This document shows, in pieces, positions 1-11,693 of a DNA stretch of 64,000 nt. The notes under the pieces are model-generated. The model was not told the DNA's origin, ran no database searches, and saw only the letters and a program-made list of their open reading frames with translations. A program made the translations under genes and the position numbers. The stretch comes from Telopea speciosissima (lineage: Eukaryota > Streptophyta > Magnoliopsida > Proteales > Proteaceae): NCBI RefSeq assembly GCF_018873765.1, contig NC_057917.1:58586464-58650463 (forward strand). The letters are read 5' to 3'. Within the stretch, counting starts at the first letter, position 1; each line of letters begins with the position of its first letter.

Positions 1-984
1 TACTTAACCCATATACAGCTGTTACTCTGCCCGAAGTCTTAGTAACGTAAGTCTCATTTTCAGTTGTTATTCTGTCCGAAATTCCTTTTACATAGTCATT
101 ACTCTGTCCGACAAGAGAGAGGCAAGCCGATCATCCTTCTCCACCTGAGCCGTGAGACATCGTATATTTCATATTTGATATATTTTCCTTTAACTTTTTT
201 ATTTCTTAATAGGTATCTATCTATTTCTTTCTTATTATTTTTTGCACAATGTAGACCATTAAAGTAGTTCAATTTAGTGTACATAGTAAATGATTTTTTT
301 TTATTCCTTTCCTTATTGTGTTTGATGCATCATAATTTAGTCTTGTATGTTGGTATAAGACGTGTTAACTATGGGAAAATTTTTAGAATCTAGCATCTAG
401 TAGAAAGACCAATTTAATTGGACGAGATGCGGTGTTAATATCTTCCCACGCTCGTAACCTAACCAATTACCCAGAATCTCTGACCATACCGTATGAAATC
501 ACATAACCCTTTCCGCTCACCTCGGATGGGGCTACACCCATTGAGTCCTAGGCCCGAATCCTATATGGTGACTCCATCTATTCTAATTTATGAAGTATGA
601 TCCCAACCCCCTATGTCCATATAATCAAATCTGATGATTATCCACAACTCTTGTCGCCAAGGGGTCACGGAACCTAACGGATCCCATCTGTAAGGCAGAG
701 AAATCCGCATCCGGAGGCCGCGGTACCTATAGTCGTCTTCGTTCTTCATCTCATCCCCATAGAATTGTTTCGTTCAAGTATCCTTTTTTCTCTTGTTTAT
801 GAAATCCAAGAATTGTTTGTTCTTCACCACGGTGGTTTAGCTATTTAGGTGAGGTGCAAGCATAACGGTAGAAAAAACAGAAACGAATGATATGGGATTT
901 AATCAAAAAAAAAATGGGACCAAAGCAACGACAGCATACTCATATAAATTGATGAATTTTCACCTGAATATCTACATCTAATAT

Positions 985-1027
985 TCAAACAAGCTGTTGT
1001 TACCAAAAAAAAATGCTCAAACAAGCT
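985..1027 (+). repeat. Micro-insertion with A-tract and target-site duplication
   Basis: An 11-bp direct repeat TCAAACAAGCT (985-995 and 1017-1027) brackets 21 bp that run GTTGTTACC, then nine A, then TGC. It looks like a severely 5'-truncated LINE/SINE-type insertion. The tract does not end exactly in A, so this is a weaker case than the copies at 18.1 and 49.6 kb. Confidence 0.4.
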
Positions 1028-1779
1028 ATACCGTCCAACATTAATGTATACATATTCCACAACCCATTATAAATTTCATGGAAAAAAAATATTAATAAAG
1101 GATAAACATGACATAAAAGGATTGTAGATTTTGCATAAGAAATTGTTTTAGCTTAAGTAATTGATTCGATATGTTTATATATTAATTAGGATATGTCTCA
1201 CAAGAAAGTAGGAGTTTTATGCTTCATTATCAATATATACTTTATACACAATGAATTGCACATAATATACATGTATAGTTTTTTTTTTTTTTTTTTTTGG
1301 GTGGTTCATGAGGCATGTTTTTTAATTTAAAATAAAAGCGAACACGTTTAATATGCATCTAAAATGCGGAAGATAAAAATATATGTTTTTTTTTCTATCA
1401 TTTGAGAGATACGGAATAGAGTTTTAAATTCGTTTTCGCTAAGAATGGATACTAGAACCATTACTCCATTCATCATCATCATCTTTTTCTTCTTCTCTCG
1501 TCAATTTCTTTTTTGTTTTTGTCAATCATAAGATGATGGTGCGGGTCCATCATGCTGTTACATATTGGCCATGTGTTCCTCATGATTGCTCCTTCCCTCC
1601 ATCTTTGTTTTTCATGGATCACATGTCAACCATGCAGATGCAGTGGACATAAAACCTTTTAAAGGGAATCAGCCGGATTAGTTGAAACGGCTGATCCGAG
1701 TCGGTTTGCTAAACCATACCCGATCCACTACCACCCACTCCAAAACGACATGAATAGGTATCAAGCCACGCTGGACGAA

Positions 1780-1970
1780 TTTTTTTTCCTGTGTTGTTCC
1801 TTGTCTGATACAATGGTTCAATTTCAGTCATAGGGAGGCGGAAATGACGTTTTAACCTCCCTCGAACAGTATATTTGGAGTTTGGACAGAAGGTTAGATC
1901 GTCCTTTTCGACTCCCTGTGAGTGGAACTAAACCACTGTACCAGGCAGGGAACTGGAGACGATATTGATC
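1780..1970. mobile_element. Foldback MITE, family with GTACAGTGG arms
   Basis: Imperfect inverted arms surround a centre: the left arm reads CTGATACAATGG then CATAGGGAGGCGGAAATGAC, and the right arm carries CCACTGTACCAGGCAGG and GGAGACGAT. Related copies occur at about 20.08 and 23.17 kb. Size near 190 bp and lack of coding capacity fit a MITE. No clear target-site duplication was found here. Confidence 0.6.
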
Positions 1971-2111
1971 CCCCGCTGGATCCGATTTTGAATTTTTTCA
2001 AAACTAGGGTAGACTACCCCATTGATGCAAAGAATGCTGCCTGATCATATGGATCGCGTAGTTTCAAGCCTAAACACAAAAACATGCAAAAGTACCATAT
2101 TACCCGAATTT

Positions 2112-2292
2112 TTCTCCTCTCAGGTTCCTTACCTAGTCAAGTGCGCATGTTCCTCTCATAGGAGGGCCTAAATGACTACCTCACCCCACTCGGGCAGTGT
2201 GTTTGGGCAAGGGGTGAAGTCATCATTTTTGCCTATCCTATGAGAGGAACCTACGCACCTAACCGGACAGGGAACCTGAGATGAGAACGACC
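2112..2292. mobile_element. Foldback MITE, second family (GGTTCCTTACC arms)
   Basis: Inverted arms contain TCCTCTCATAGGAGGG on the left and CCTATGAGAGGAACC on the right. The centre contains CGGGCAGTGTGTTTGGGCA followed by a GTCATCATTT motif. It shares this centre, but not its outer arms, with the neighbouring element at 1.8 kb. It lies about 450 bp upstream of the lipase start codon. Confidence 0.6.
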
Positions 2293-2746
2293 CTCCCATG
2301 AAAAAGTGAAATTTTTCTCAAAGCCATGCTTATGTGTGCAGGCTCTAGAGGCCTAGGGAGTAATCTCTTCCCTTATTATATACATGTCTCTTCCTCAAAC
2401 CTGAGATAAAGAACCGGATTCAAAGCGTGCAAATCTCAAATTTATCATTTCGAAGCTTTAAACCTTTAATACCCGTGGTCCAGTAAGGAATCTACATGAG
2501 CTTCCCTGAACCTTCTTGTGGTCACCTTGCCCAACTCCCAAGCTCCAAGTAACCAAACCCAAATGCCCTCTTTCAAGTCTCTCCCCGTGTCTCCCTCTCT
2601 CACTCTTCCTCTTGTCTTTACTCCCATTTCTATCACCAACTGCAACACAGAATAGAACCTTCTCTTCCTCGGACCTTTGACTCCTTTCACCAACCAGGAA
2701 GTTGGTAAACACACACAAAAGCTCCAAAAGCTGAGCAAGCTGAAGC

Positions 2747-5563
2747 ATGTCCTTCGCGTGCGGCGCCGAATGCGTCTTCTGCTTGGGCTTCTCTCGCTGG
2801 GCGTGGAAACGCTGCACTTACGTGGGCTCCGACGATAGCGCCACTTGGCCCCTGGCCACCCCCGACGAATTCGAACCCGTCCCTCACATCTGCCGAGTCA
2901 TCCTCGCCGTCTATGAGGAAGACCTTCGGAACCCCAAGTTCCCACCCTCCGGTGGCTATCGCATGAACCCCGATTGGGTCGTCAAACGCGTCACCTACGA
3001 GCAAACGGAAGGCAATGCCCCACCTTACCTCATCTACGTGGACCATGAAACCCACGAGATCATCCTTGCCATTCGAGGTCTCAACCTCGTCAAGGAGAGC
3101 GATTATAAAGTTCTGCTCGATAATAAGCTCGGAATGCAGATGTTCGATGGTGGGTTTGTCCATCATGGACTATTGAAATCGGCTATTTGGTTGCTGAAGC
3201 AGGAATCGGAGACGTTGAAGCAATTATGGGTCGATAATGGGTCTTCCTATAAGATGATTTTTGCTGGGCATTCTTTGGGTTCTGGCGGCTGCTCTGCTGT
3301 CGGTGGTGGTGGTCAATCATCGTGACCGTTTTGGTGGGATTCCGAGGAGTTTTATAAGGGCTTATTCAGTTGCGCCGGCGAGGTGTATGTCGCTTAATCT
3401 TGCGGTGAAGTACGCGGATGTTATTCACTCTGTTGTGTTGCAGGTAAGTAAATGGAAGCTCACTTCTTGTCTGCTCAACTGAATTTCTGTTGTTCATGAT
3501 AATTACTGACTGAATCAACTTATGGGGTGAAATTATTTAGGTGTTTTCAATCACTTTTCTTCTAATTTGGAAGTTTGATGCGTCACCACTAAAACTGTGC
3601 TGCGGGTTAGCGGGAATTCCTAACTATAACAGAGTTTAAGCAGATGAGTGTAGAAACTGCACAATCCTTTCAAGTCGATCGCATATTTCCTAGTCATGTT
3701 GAAGACAGTTGCTTATTGCCTAAACACCAGATTCAGCTACTAGTTAGTGATCAGATTATTTCAGGTGCAAACCAAATATAATTTGCAGAATATTTTTCTG
3801 GCCATCTCAAGGACCCCTCAACCCAATTCCCCCGCTCTTCTGTTCGTTGATTAATCCACTACATTTTCTGTCAAGTGATTGCATAGATATGGAATTCTAT
3901 ATCATAATCGGCTCCAACAGCTCTTGCAGTTGCCTATACGGATGTGATCTGTTCATGATTTTCTATCCACTGTCAGCTTTCTTCTTAGTTCCTCATTGAG
4001 GTTGACCCCTTTTGAAGGTGTCAGAACATTTGATTTACCACGAAATTTATTGTTTTCTGTCACATTTTCGTCGAATCTTTGGCCATTGTTTGATTTTTAT
4101 TCTAGTTTCTGATATTGTTACTTTCATAATTAGGTTCTTGATTACACTTTGTCTCAAGAAGCTTCTAAATGTGAGTGCCTTCTTCTCCTGATTTACCCTC
4201 TTATTCTGTTCTCATCTCTCATTTAGTGCCTCCTCTACCATCCAGAATCACCCCCACAACAAAGATTCCACTAAACACTAAAGGCACCACAAGTTTTCAT
4301 TGTTTGTGGGTTTGCACATTCTAGTTTTGAGATATTGTAATCTAAATTTGCCCAATACAAATATATATATATATATATTACAATGATGCTACTTCAGAAA
4401 AAATGCTTTTTCCATTATGGCTTCAGATCATTTCTCTGGTGTTTTCCAAGGCCGGTTAATATTCTGCAGTGGCAGGAGCCTCGTGCACTGGGTACGCCTT
4501 TTTTTTTTTTTGGTCAATCCTCTGCAGCTCACTCAGGTTGGATCAAAAACGAACCTAAGGCAGGGATGCCACAACAAGCCGGGAGAGAAGTGATCTTGCC
4601 GAGCGTATATAAACTCGAGAAGACCCACAAAGTTCAGGCTTCAGATCATTTTTGTACATTTTTGCTTCATAAAACTGGCAGTCACATTGCTTGAACTGGG
4701 TCGTCAGTTAATGAACATGTAAATACGGAAGCACCTTTGGAAGAAAATCCGCTGTTAAATAATCTATCACTGTCATATTTCTTCATCTTCATAGCTGGTT
4801 GTCCTTCCACTAGTTATGAGTTATGACTCATAAGGGCATCTTGCATAGTTTGATAAAATTGTCCCTCAGCAGTCGATATGGAGGTGGCTATTATTGATGA
4901 TTTTGCTATGCTACCTAGAGCATTTATCCCTTCGTTTGGATTGTTATGGGCTTAGTGGACTTAATATCTTGGAATTTATTAATTTTTTAGGCCTTTTTTA
5001 TTTTGTATGTGTAAAGCATTTCTCGTAGACCACCTGGGTATAGAATTTCTCTTGTATTCTTCTGCTGTTTCTTTTGTCAGTTTTCTGGCTTTTGACTCTT
5101 ATTCACATTTCTTTAGTTTCGTGCAATCTGTATTTAACCTTCTGTTTTATTTCGGGAAGTTCCTTCTGATGTCAAAACTCATTGTGATAAACTAATATGC
5201 TGCCAGGATGATTTCTTACCAAGAACTACAACACCCTTGGAAGATATTTTTGAATCTCTCTTCTGGTTAGTCATCTTGTCTCTCTGGCATTTAAGAGTTT
5301 ATGTCATGCCTTGAGTCGATCTTTATTTTCCTGACTCCATCATCAGCTTGAGGTAGCAGAAATCCTTGTTATCTCATTGTTTAAAGAAATAAATTATAAT
5401 TATCCCTTAAACCAAGTCTTAATGCTTTGGACAGTTTGCCATGTTTATTATTCGCGGTTTGCATTAGAGATACTTTCATACCAGAAGGTAGGAAGTTAAG
5501 CAACCCAAGAAGACTTTATGCCCCTGGACGGATGTATCACATTGTTGAGAGGAAATTCTGCAG
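2747..5563 (+). pseudogene. Class 3 lipase (calmodulin-binding heat-shock protein-like), frame-broken and 3'-truncated
   Basis: Three exons are recognisable: 2747-3443, 5207-5265 and 5435-5563, all with GT-AG borders. The protein starts MSFACGAECVFCLGFSRWAW and matches the plant alpha/beta-hydrolase lipase class 3 group often annotated as calmodulin-binding heat-shock proteins. These are predicted to hydrolyse acylglycerols; the nucleophilic serine sits in GHSLGSG, which is present around residue 180. Immediately after that motif two nucleotides are absent near 3286 compared with the expected GSGVAALL, so the frame shifts and would stop at 3323-3325; family similarity resumes in the +2 frame (VVNHRDRFGGIPRS, ARCMSLNLAVKYADVIHSVVLQ). 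Exon 2 encodes DDFLPRTTTPLEDIFESLF and exon 3 ends in APGRMYHIVERKFCR. The family normally continues with a CGRFPPEVR block and a charged tail; I cannot find these downstream. A sequencing error could explain the frameshift but not the missing exons. Confidence 0.72.
4473..4511 (+). mobile_element. SINE 3'-end fragment inside the lipase intron
   Basis: The stretch GAGCCTCGTGCACTGGGTACGCC followed by twelve or so T matches the 3' end of the SINE seen in antisense at 8955-9125. It is a strongly 5'-truncated copy in the first lipase intron. Confidence 0.5.
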
Positions 5564-6664
5564 GTATTAGAAACTTGTTTTCATATGGAACTGATTTGCA
5601 TGTATCTTCCTGAAAAAATTTTAGATGTCCTTGATAGCAAACTGCCCTAGATTTCCATGCATGCTAGATTATAGAAGTAATGTTAAAATCTTGGTAATTA
5701 TTATGTTAATGTGAATGAATCTGAATGCCCTTTATTATGAAACTTCCTACTTGTGCATGTCTGTGTGTGAAGAAACCCTACAGTGTGAAACTTAGTCGGG
5801 AGTGAATTGGTGAGTTTTGATAAATTCCAGTGTCAAAATTGGGTCATTGCTGATCTAAGTCTGAGCTTTGCTTTTTCCAGCTTGATGTGTCCACTGACGT
5901 ATCATTAAACATAACTAATATGCAAAAGGAGAAGCAAACCTGTTCAGGCTACATCCCTTTAAATGACATTCTTCAGTACTCATATGGTAACTTTGAATTT
6001 CTTACCAGCCCTATTATATGTTACATATCTTTCATAACCTGATCTTTTACTGGAGCTAAATATATTTATATTGCCTACCACTTCACCTGTAATGTGTTGA
6101 TTGTGGAGTAGATTTCTGCTGCTTTTGTGGGTTCACTGAAGCAGCAACTAACTAACCATTTCTGGAAAATTCTCACTGAACAGTAAATATCTTTCAAAAT
6201 ATATGTAGCATGTAATCATAGTATTTCGAATTAAATATTCATATGTTAGCACAATCTAAAAGCAAAATGACTTGATCTTCCCCACAACCTCTCCCCCCCC
6301 CCCCCCCTACAACACACGCATATACACATATTAAAAAAAAAGGTTAACAGCAAAATCTTGAGAATAATATGCAATCAATGCAATGAGGCATCCCCCTGCA
6401 TGGATGCACCTGTATAGTTGCGTTTCATGATGGGGTACAGGCTCAGATAGGAGTGAGATTCTAACAGATTTCGTATAAGGTCAGACAAGTCGGCACTACT
6501 CCAATTTAGGATTCAAGTGGGATACCACATTCTTGTTGAGAAGAAGTTAGGCTATACCATGAATGCAGGAGCATGATCACGGTTCTACTTTTGGGCCAAT
6601 TTTCTGGTTCACACCTATGGTTCAAGTCTCGGTTCAGCTTTGAACCAGCAACAGTCCCCCCCCC
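5564..6664. other. Downstream flank of the lipase, no exon recognised
   Basis: I looked here for the missing lipase exons (CGRFPPEVR and DHAIIW blocks) and did not see them. The stretch is AT-rich with a C homopolymer of about 16 bases at 6291-6306 and a second C tract just before the solo LTR. Confidence 0.45.
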
Positions 6665-6669
6665 CATTG

Positions 6670-7256
6670 TGAGACATTGTTTTAATTAGTTTATTCTTCT
6701 TTATCTTATCTTGCTACTTGTAGTAGTTGAGCTCCAGCCTGTTGGGACTCGTCTTATCCTTTTCTTATCTTGTTTGTTAGAATTTAAGTCCATATGGTTT
6801 AGGAGTTCTATTATTTATGTTTTGTTATCTTTTATTTCTCAAGTTGCTTGCAATAGTAGATAATAGAGTTCTCATCTATCAGAACTCCATCCTATCTTAA
6901 CTTTAGCCCTTGTAGTGGAGTTTAAGTTAGAAATACTCTCTAGAAATAGAAGTTGACCAAGGGGTTTGGTTTCTATTCTGTTTTACTTGTTTATTTTATT
7001 CCTCGTTGAGTTTGGTTGTAACTCTTTTCCATTAATTTTTATAAATAAAGGCATTAAAGGGATACATCCCATGATTCGATGATGGAATAGAGATTTGTTT
7101 TTGAAGTGAGGTTGAGATCTCCCTCTCTCCCCTCTCTTTCCTCTTCCCACGTTTCTCTCTTTTTTTCCTCTTCTAGCAGATCGACCCTCTATCCTTCTTC
7201 TCCTTCAATAGTTCGATCTAAAATCCCCCACTCCTTATTTCTCTTTTCTTTCCCCA
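6670..7256 (+). mobile_element. Solo LTR of a retrotransposon
   Basis: A 587-bp unit that begins TGAGACATTG and ends TTTCCCCA is flanked by the perfect 5-bp direct repeat CATTG (6665-6669 and 7257-7261). A polyadenylation-like AATAAAGG lies at about 7043. There is no internal region, as expected after recombination between two LTRs. Superfamily cannot be told from the LTR alone. Confidence 0.65.
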
Positions 7257-7261
7257 CATTG

Positions 7262-7905
7262 TGATACCTGTCTTCCCCTTCTCTGTTGGACTGTCACAGG
7301 TACTGAAACAAGGCCATTCTGCTGTCTGATTTTCTCTGTAACAGCAGCTAATGTTCTACAAAGATCCAGCAAAGAATCCCTCCTTCAATATTGTTCAATT
7401 AAGCAGTTTTGATCATAGTTTGATTTGAGACCTACCACCAGCAGATTCATCCCACCAAATCTGCATCAAACATCTTTTAAGATGGCCAAAAACATGTGCA
7501 TGTTGTAGGCACTGATGACATGAACAGGGGTATGATTATCAACTTCCAGAGATAAAAGATGTGGAAGGGGGGGGGGTTCTCTGATGCTAAACTTGATTTG
7601 CTACCCTGACAACATGCTAAAAGTAAAAAAAAAGAAGGGGGGGGGGGTACAAATATTTGCAAACACCAACAGTATAATTACAAATAAAATTGCGAACAAG
7701 GGAGATGAAACATTTAGGAACTAACATTGTATCCTATTGCATCAACAAGGTACGTTTAAGTATTCATTTATCACGGATGTCCAAACCTTTAAGAGATCAA
7801 GTGGACCATGAGAGGCCAGACAATGGTGAAAGCAGTCAACAGTGAAGATGACAGGAAGGCCCAACAAAAAATAAAAAAAGAATCTAAACAATTTGACTTA
7901 TTAAA
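7262..7905. other. Intergenic, no gene recognised
   Basis: AT-rich sequence with G homopolymer runs near 7567 and 7637. No coding similarity is visible on either strand. Confidence 0.4.
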
Positions 7906-7909
7906 ACCA

Positions 7910-8095
7910 AAGCCTTGGTAACACGGATGATGCGATCCCGGGGTTCGAAAACCCTAAATTTGGGTCACTTTGGTGCCACCCAAACAAATGAAGCCCAATG
8001 TTAAGGATCAATGGAAATTCTGTAAATACGGGGAACAGGATCCATGTAGCCGACCCCATTTAGTTGGAATAACACTGAGTTGTTGTTGCGTTCAT
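7910..8095 (+). mobile_element. tRNA-derived SINE (Au-like)
   Basis: A box B-like GGGGTTCGAAA occurs near 7938 and the 3' part carries CATGTAGCCGACCCCATTTA, GTTGG and GAGTTGTTGTTG, the hallmark 3' end of plant Au-type SINEs. A second copy of this 3' end follows at 8334-8395 and an antisense one lies at 42511-42560. Confidence 0.6.
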
Positions 8096-8118
8096 TTTCT
8101 TTTTACTATTATTATTAA

Positions 8119-8307
8119 GGGAAAGAGTACGCTACCTGGTCGTGTGCAGTGCACAGCCCCTGCAACCAGACACAGGACAACGCGAAATGACCGCGATGCC
8201 CTCAGGAATTTCCGCTTTTCCATGGGGGGCAGTGGTCATTTCACGCGGCCTAGTGTCTGGGAGCAAGAGCTGCGCACCGCACGCAACCAGGTAGCGGTTT
8301 TTCTCCC
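8119..8307. mobile_element. Mutator-type MITE with perfect 9-bp TSD
   Basis: The 189-bp element has termini GGGAAAGAGTACGCTACCTGG and, on the other strand, GGGAGAAAAACCGCTACCTGG. It is flanked by the perfect 9-bp duplication TATTATTAA (8110-8118 and 8308-8316), the length typical of Mutator-like elements. Most of it can fold into a hairpin. It has no coding capacity. Confidence 0.8.
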
Positions 8308-8333
8308 TATTATTAATATTTTGCCTTTGCAAG

Positions 8334-8395
8334 GATCCATGTAGCCGACCCCATTTACTTGGTGCAAGGCTGAGAAGTTGTTGTTGTTGTAGTTT
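8334..8395 (+). mobile_element. Au-like SINE 3' end, second copy
   Basis: GGATCCATGTAGCCGACCCC is repeated here about 300 bp after its first occurrence at 8039, and again ends in a GTTGTTGTTGTTG tail. The 5' half is absent. Confidence 0.55.
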
Positions 8396-8954
8396 AGGGG
8401 CTTCTTTGGAAGAGGGAAACAGATTGAAGAATAAAATGGGAATGGATACTTCAAGTGGAGGATATTTAAGGAATTTAAATCATAGATGGACTAAGGAAAA
8501 AACTATTAGTGAATAAGGGCTTATTAGTATTTATAATGAACAGTGCCCTCTTCTTCAACTACGATAGAACAGACAGCGATAACCCAATTCTGTTTCAGGT
8601 GTGTTAGCTCACTCAATATGAAACCATTCCAACTGAAATTTTAGGATTAAAATCCTAACCCTCCTAGCTCTTGAATCCAGTCAACAAAAATCCAGAAAAT
8701 ATATAAAATCTGAAGTATAAGTTTCTGGAAGCAAGTCTGGCGGAGATTTCAATTACTGGTATGAACTCAAGTTTGATTTATGCACTACAATCAACCTTCT
8801 GCAACCATATTGCACAAGACAGGTCGCTCACAGAAGGAGGACCATTGCACAAATTTTCAGGTTGGAAGGATACTAAACAAGAGAGATCGAGGTCACTCTT
8901 ATGGAACTCGAACCCACGTCTAAACAGAGTATCGCCCACCAGTAACAGGGAAAT
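8396..8954. other. Intergenic, no gene recognised
   Basis: No exon or known repeat could be identified between the two SINE units. Confidence 0.35.
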
Positions 8955-9125
8955 TAAAAAAAAGGTGTACCCAGTGCACAAGGCTCCCGCCATTGCGGGG
9001 TCCCGGGAGGGTTATAATGTACGCAGCCTTACCCCTGCTTTCACAGAGAGGCTGTTTCCAGACTCAAACCCGTGACCACTTGGTCACAATGCAGCCAGCA
9101 ACCTTACCGTTGCACCAAGGCCCAC
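8955..9125 (-). mobile_element. tRNA-derived SINE, antisense
   Basis: On the minus strand the head reads GGGCCTTGGTGCAACGGTAA with a box B-like CACGGGTTTGAGTC, continues through GGGGTAAGGCTGCGTACATT, and ends GCCTTGTGCACTGGGTACAC with a T tail (A-run at 8955-8963 on plus). This structure is a widespread plant SINE type. A 5'-truncated sense copy lies at 4473-4511. Confidence 0.7.
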
Positions 9126-10476
9126 CATTACAAGGAAATAGTAATGGGAAAGGAAATCTCAGAAATAAGAGAACAAAGAACAATTGAGGAAAATAGAAGA
9201 GAGGATTAAGGGAGAGATCAACCTGAGAATCTGAACACAGGAAGGAAAAAGAAGACAGCCATGTAAACACAGCAGTGCAGGGACTCAAATCAGTATTCAT
9301 TCCATTCTCTAATCTATCTTTTGTTGATTACATGTTGTACTTAACTGTAAAACAAACTCTAAATCAAACTCTAAAAATGACTTTGAAAGCAACTACTACT
9401 AAAGTTATCTAAGAAAAGTCAAATTACAAAATCAACCCCAACAATTAGAAGAAAAAAAAAAACTTACTGTCCCCTAGTAGCACAGCTGCATCAAAGGGAT
9501 TATAGGTTGGGGTGATCAGTCAAGTCTGCCAAACCAATCTTTACGTGTTCTTATTGGCACGATGCCTTAACCATACAGAATCATTCCGAGAACTACATGA
9601 TGCATCAACCTCAAAGCAACATGATTAAAACTACATGTGCCATTTTGCACCCTAAGAAAAAATGGGAAATTTTTTCTTTCATTCTCCAACCCCCCCTCCT
9701 TTTGTGCCAATGCATCATATAGAACATCTAATAACAACCATCAGTAGTTATGTCCCATTACAATAAAGAAATAAAAATATGGCGAACCTGGAGCCCTATC
9801 TCCTCTCAGAGATGCAATTAATATTGAATTGGGTCTTCGAAGACTTTATGATGGCCCATGGATAGGTTCTATGGGCCTTGGGCTTTTATTTTTGGGTTCA
9901 TTAATATATTGGGTATATTTATAAGTCCAGATTTGGGGTCATAATTCTAACTACAGGACTAAGTATATAGATAAGATTGTATGGTCCCATGTGCTGTTAA
10001 GTTAGTTTAATCTAAAAGGGTCCTTATTAGTTAAGTATTTTATGTTGTTTGGAACCTTCTACAACAAGTATTTGATCGGTTTAATTTTGTTTTTGTTTAG
10101 GTAACTTGAAGGGATAATTGTTTATTTAGTTTAGGAATCCTATAGTGAGTTTATTTGGTGATTAGTTAGATTTAATAAATATTAAGGATTCTCTCTCTCT
10201 CTCAATAGACAGGATTGCAGGGAGGTGAGAACAAAACTAGAATTGAGCATTTCTTTTGTTGGGGGGGGGGGGGGTTGAATGGATTGAGCAATTTTAATAA
10301 CAAAGGAAGAAATAAGAAAGAGATAAAGAGGGATATGACCAAGGATTCTCGCCAAGGCGTAGGTTAGCATCTCACCAAGCAACCCAGCTTCTCACTAGGC
10401 TCCATTGCATCTCACAGCTATTGGCATAAAACCAGAAATTTCATTCAACTTTTTAACTCGCTATAAAATACTTAAA
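9126..10476. other. Intergenic; possible old LTR debris
   Basis: No gene was found. Positions 9830-10230 have the pyrimidine-rich, AATAAA-bearing look of LTR debris, but I found no paired end or duplication to prove it. A run of about 14 G lies at 10260-10273. Confidence 0.35.
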
Positions 10477-11681
10477 GACAGTGATGCAGATTCATCACCA
10501 AATAGAGCTTGTTTCATTGGGAATAAGTCTAGGGTTGGGTTACATACATGTTAGGCCTTTGATCCCATGGGTTTCTAATGTAATAGGCCACTTTTATGGG
10601 CCTAAAATATGGGTAAATAGGTTGTATACGGGATTAGCTCCCATACTTAGTTTTATTTCCATACTTAGTTTTTTATTTGGTGTTTTAAATTGAACCAGTT
10701 CAACCAATGGTTCAATTTAAGTGATTTTATTAGTTTTTCTTTTAGTTGTTTAGTTAGGCTGGATTAGGACTCTATTTTGAGTTTATTTCAGTTTCCTAGC
10801 CAGTTTAAGTTAGCTAATAGGTTAAAGATTGATTTAGGCCTTTCCTTTTTAGTGTCTAAGTCTATTTTTGAGTCTTTTATATAAGTTTGTAAGGGAGGCC
10901 AACATTAAAGACGAATTTGATTAATAAAAACTCAGCTTTATGCTTGCTGCCTTTGTTGTTGCTGTTGCTCCTTGAGAGTGTTGCATCCTTGTGGGTTTAT
11001 CAAGGTGGAAGGGATTGGTGGATCTCCAATCGATTCCTTGCATCGTGAAGATCAGGAGGGCTGCTACTTATCTCCTTGCATCGCGAAGATCGGAAGACCC
11101 CATTGTTCATCTTCAAAGTTGTTGTCATTGAAGATCTCTTCAAATCCAGTAAGTTTGAATCTGAACTTTGTTTAAACCTTCTTCTTCTCACTCCTACCCT
11201 AACTATGATTCCTCCACAACTTCAAATCTGTCCATCAGTTTCAAACCAAACTAGAATCCCCTTCTCCTACCTCCATTAGGAATTGTCTCAAATAACCTTA
11301 TCTTGCTGTCCAACTCATCTAATCTACTCCCATGCACTCAAACATCATAAAACCTATACCATTAGACTTCCCTACACATGCCTATCATTACCATATAAGA
11401 CAACCCTAACCTAAACCTAACATTAACCCTAATTTTGACCTAAAATTCAATTCTGCCCAAAATTGCAAAATTTCAAAACTCATCCAAACCCTAACTTTTT
11501 TTATACCATAATAGCCCTCTAGACCTGCCCATTAATACCCTATAAACCCCTTTCCCAATAACCAACCCAAACCCTAGTTTTGCCCTAAATTACTAAACCC
11601 TAACCCAATCGGCCAGCCTTTGTGTGTGACCCCATTACCCTGTTCCTAGTGGGATTACTCCTACCTAGGACTACATTAAAT

Positions 11682-11693
11682 TGGTATCAGAGC
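11682..11693 (+). other. Primer-binding site of the LTR element
   Basis: TGGTATCAGAGC is complementary to the 3' end of plant initiator methionine tRNA and sits four bases after the left LTR, exactly where reverse transcription would be primed. Confidence 0.8.

Larger units (their letters stand above)
1..2370. other. Intergenic, AT-rich; no gene recognised
   Basis: No coding exon could be recognised. Positions 380-790 are less AT-rich and look like part of an old dispersed repeat, but no family could be assigned. Long A and T runs are common. The stretch holds one tiny A-tailed insertion near 985-1027 and two foldback elements, listed separately. Confidence 0.5.

Noticed and set aside
2687-3166. 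159-codon open frame on the minus strand
   Set aside because: It is antisense to lipase exon 1, whose sense frame has clear family similarity; GC-rich coding exons often leave open shadows.
11400-11600. Interstitial telomere array
   Set aside because: The CCCTAA units are irregular and shared by both LTRs, so they are part of the retroelement, not a true telomeric array.
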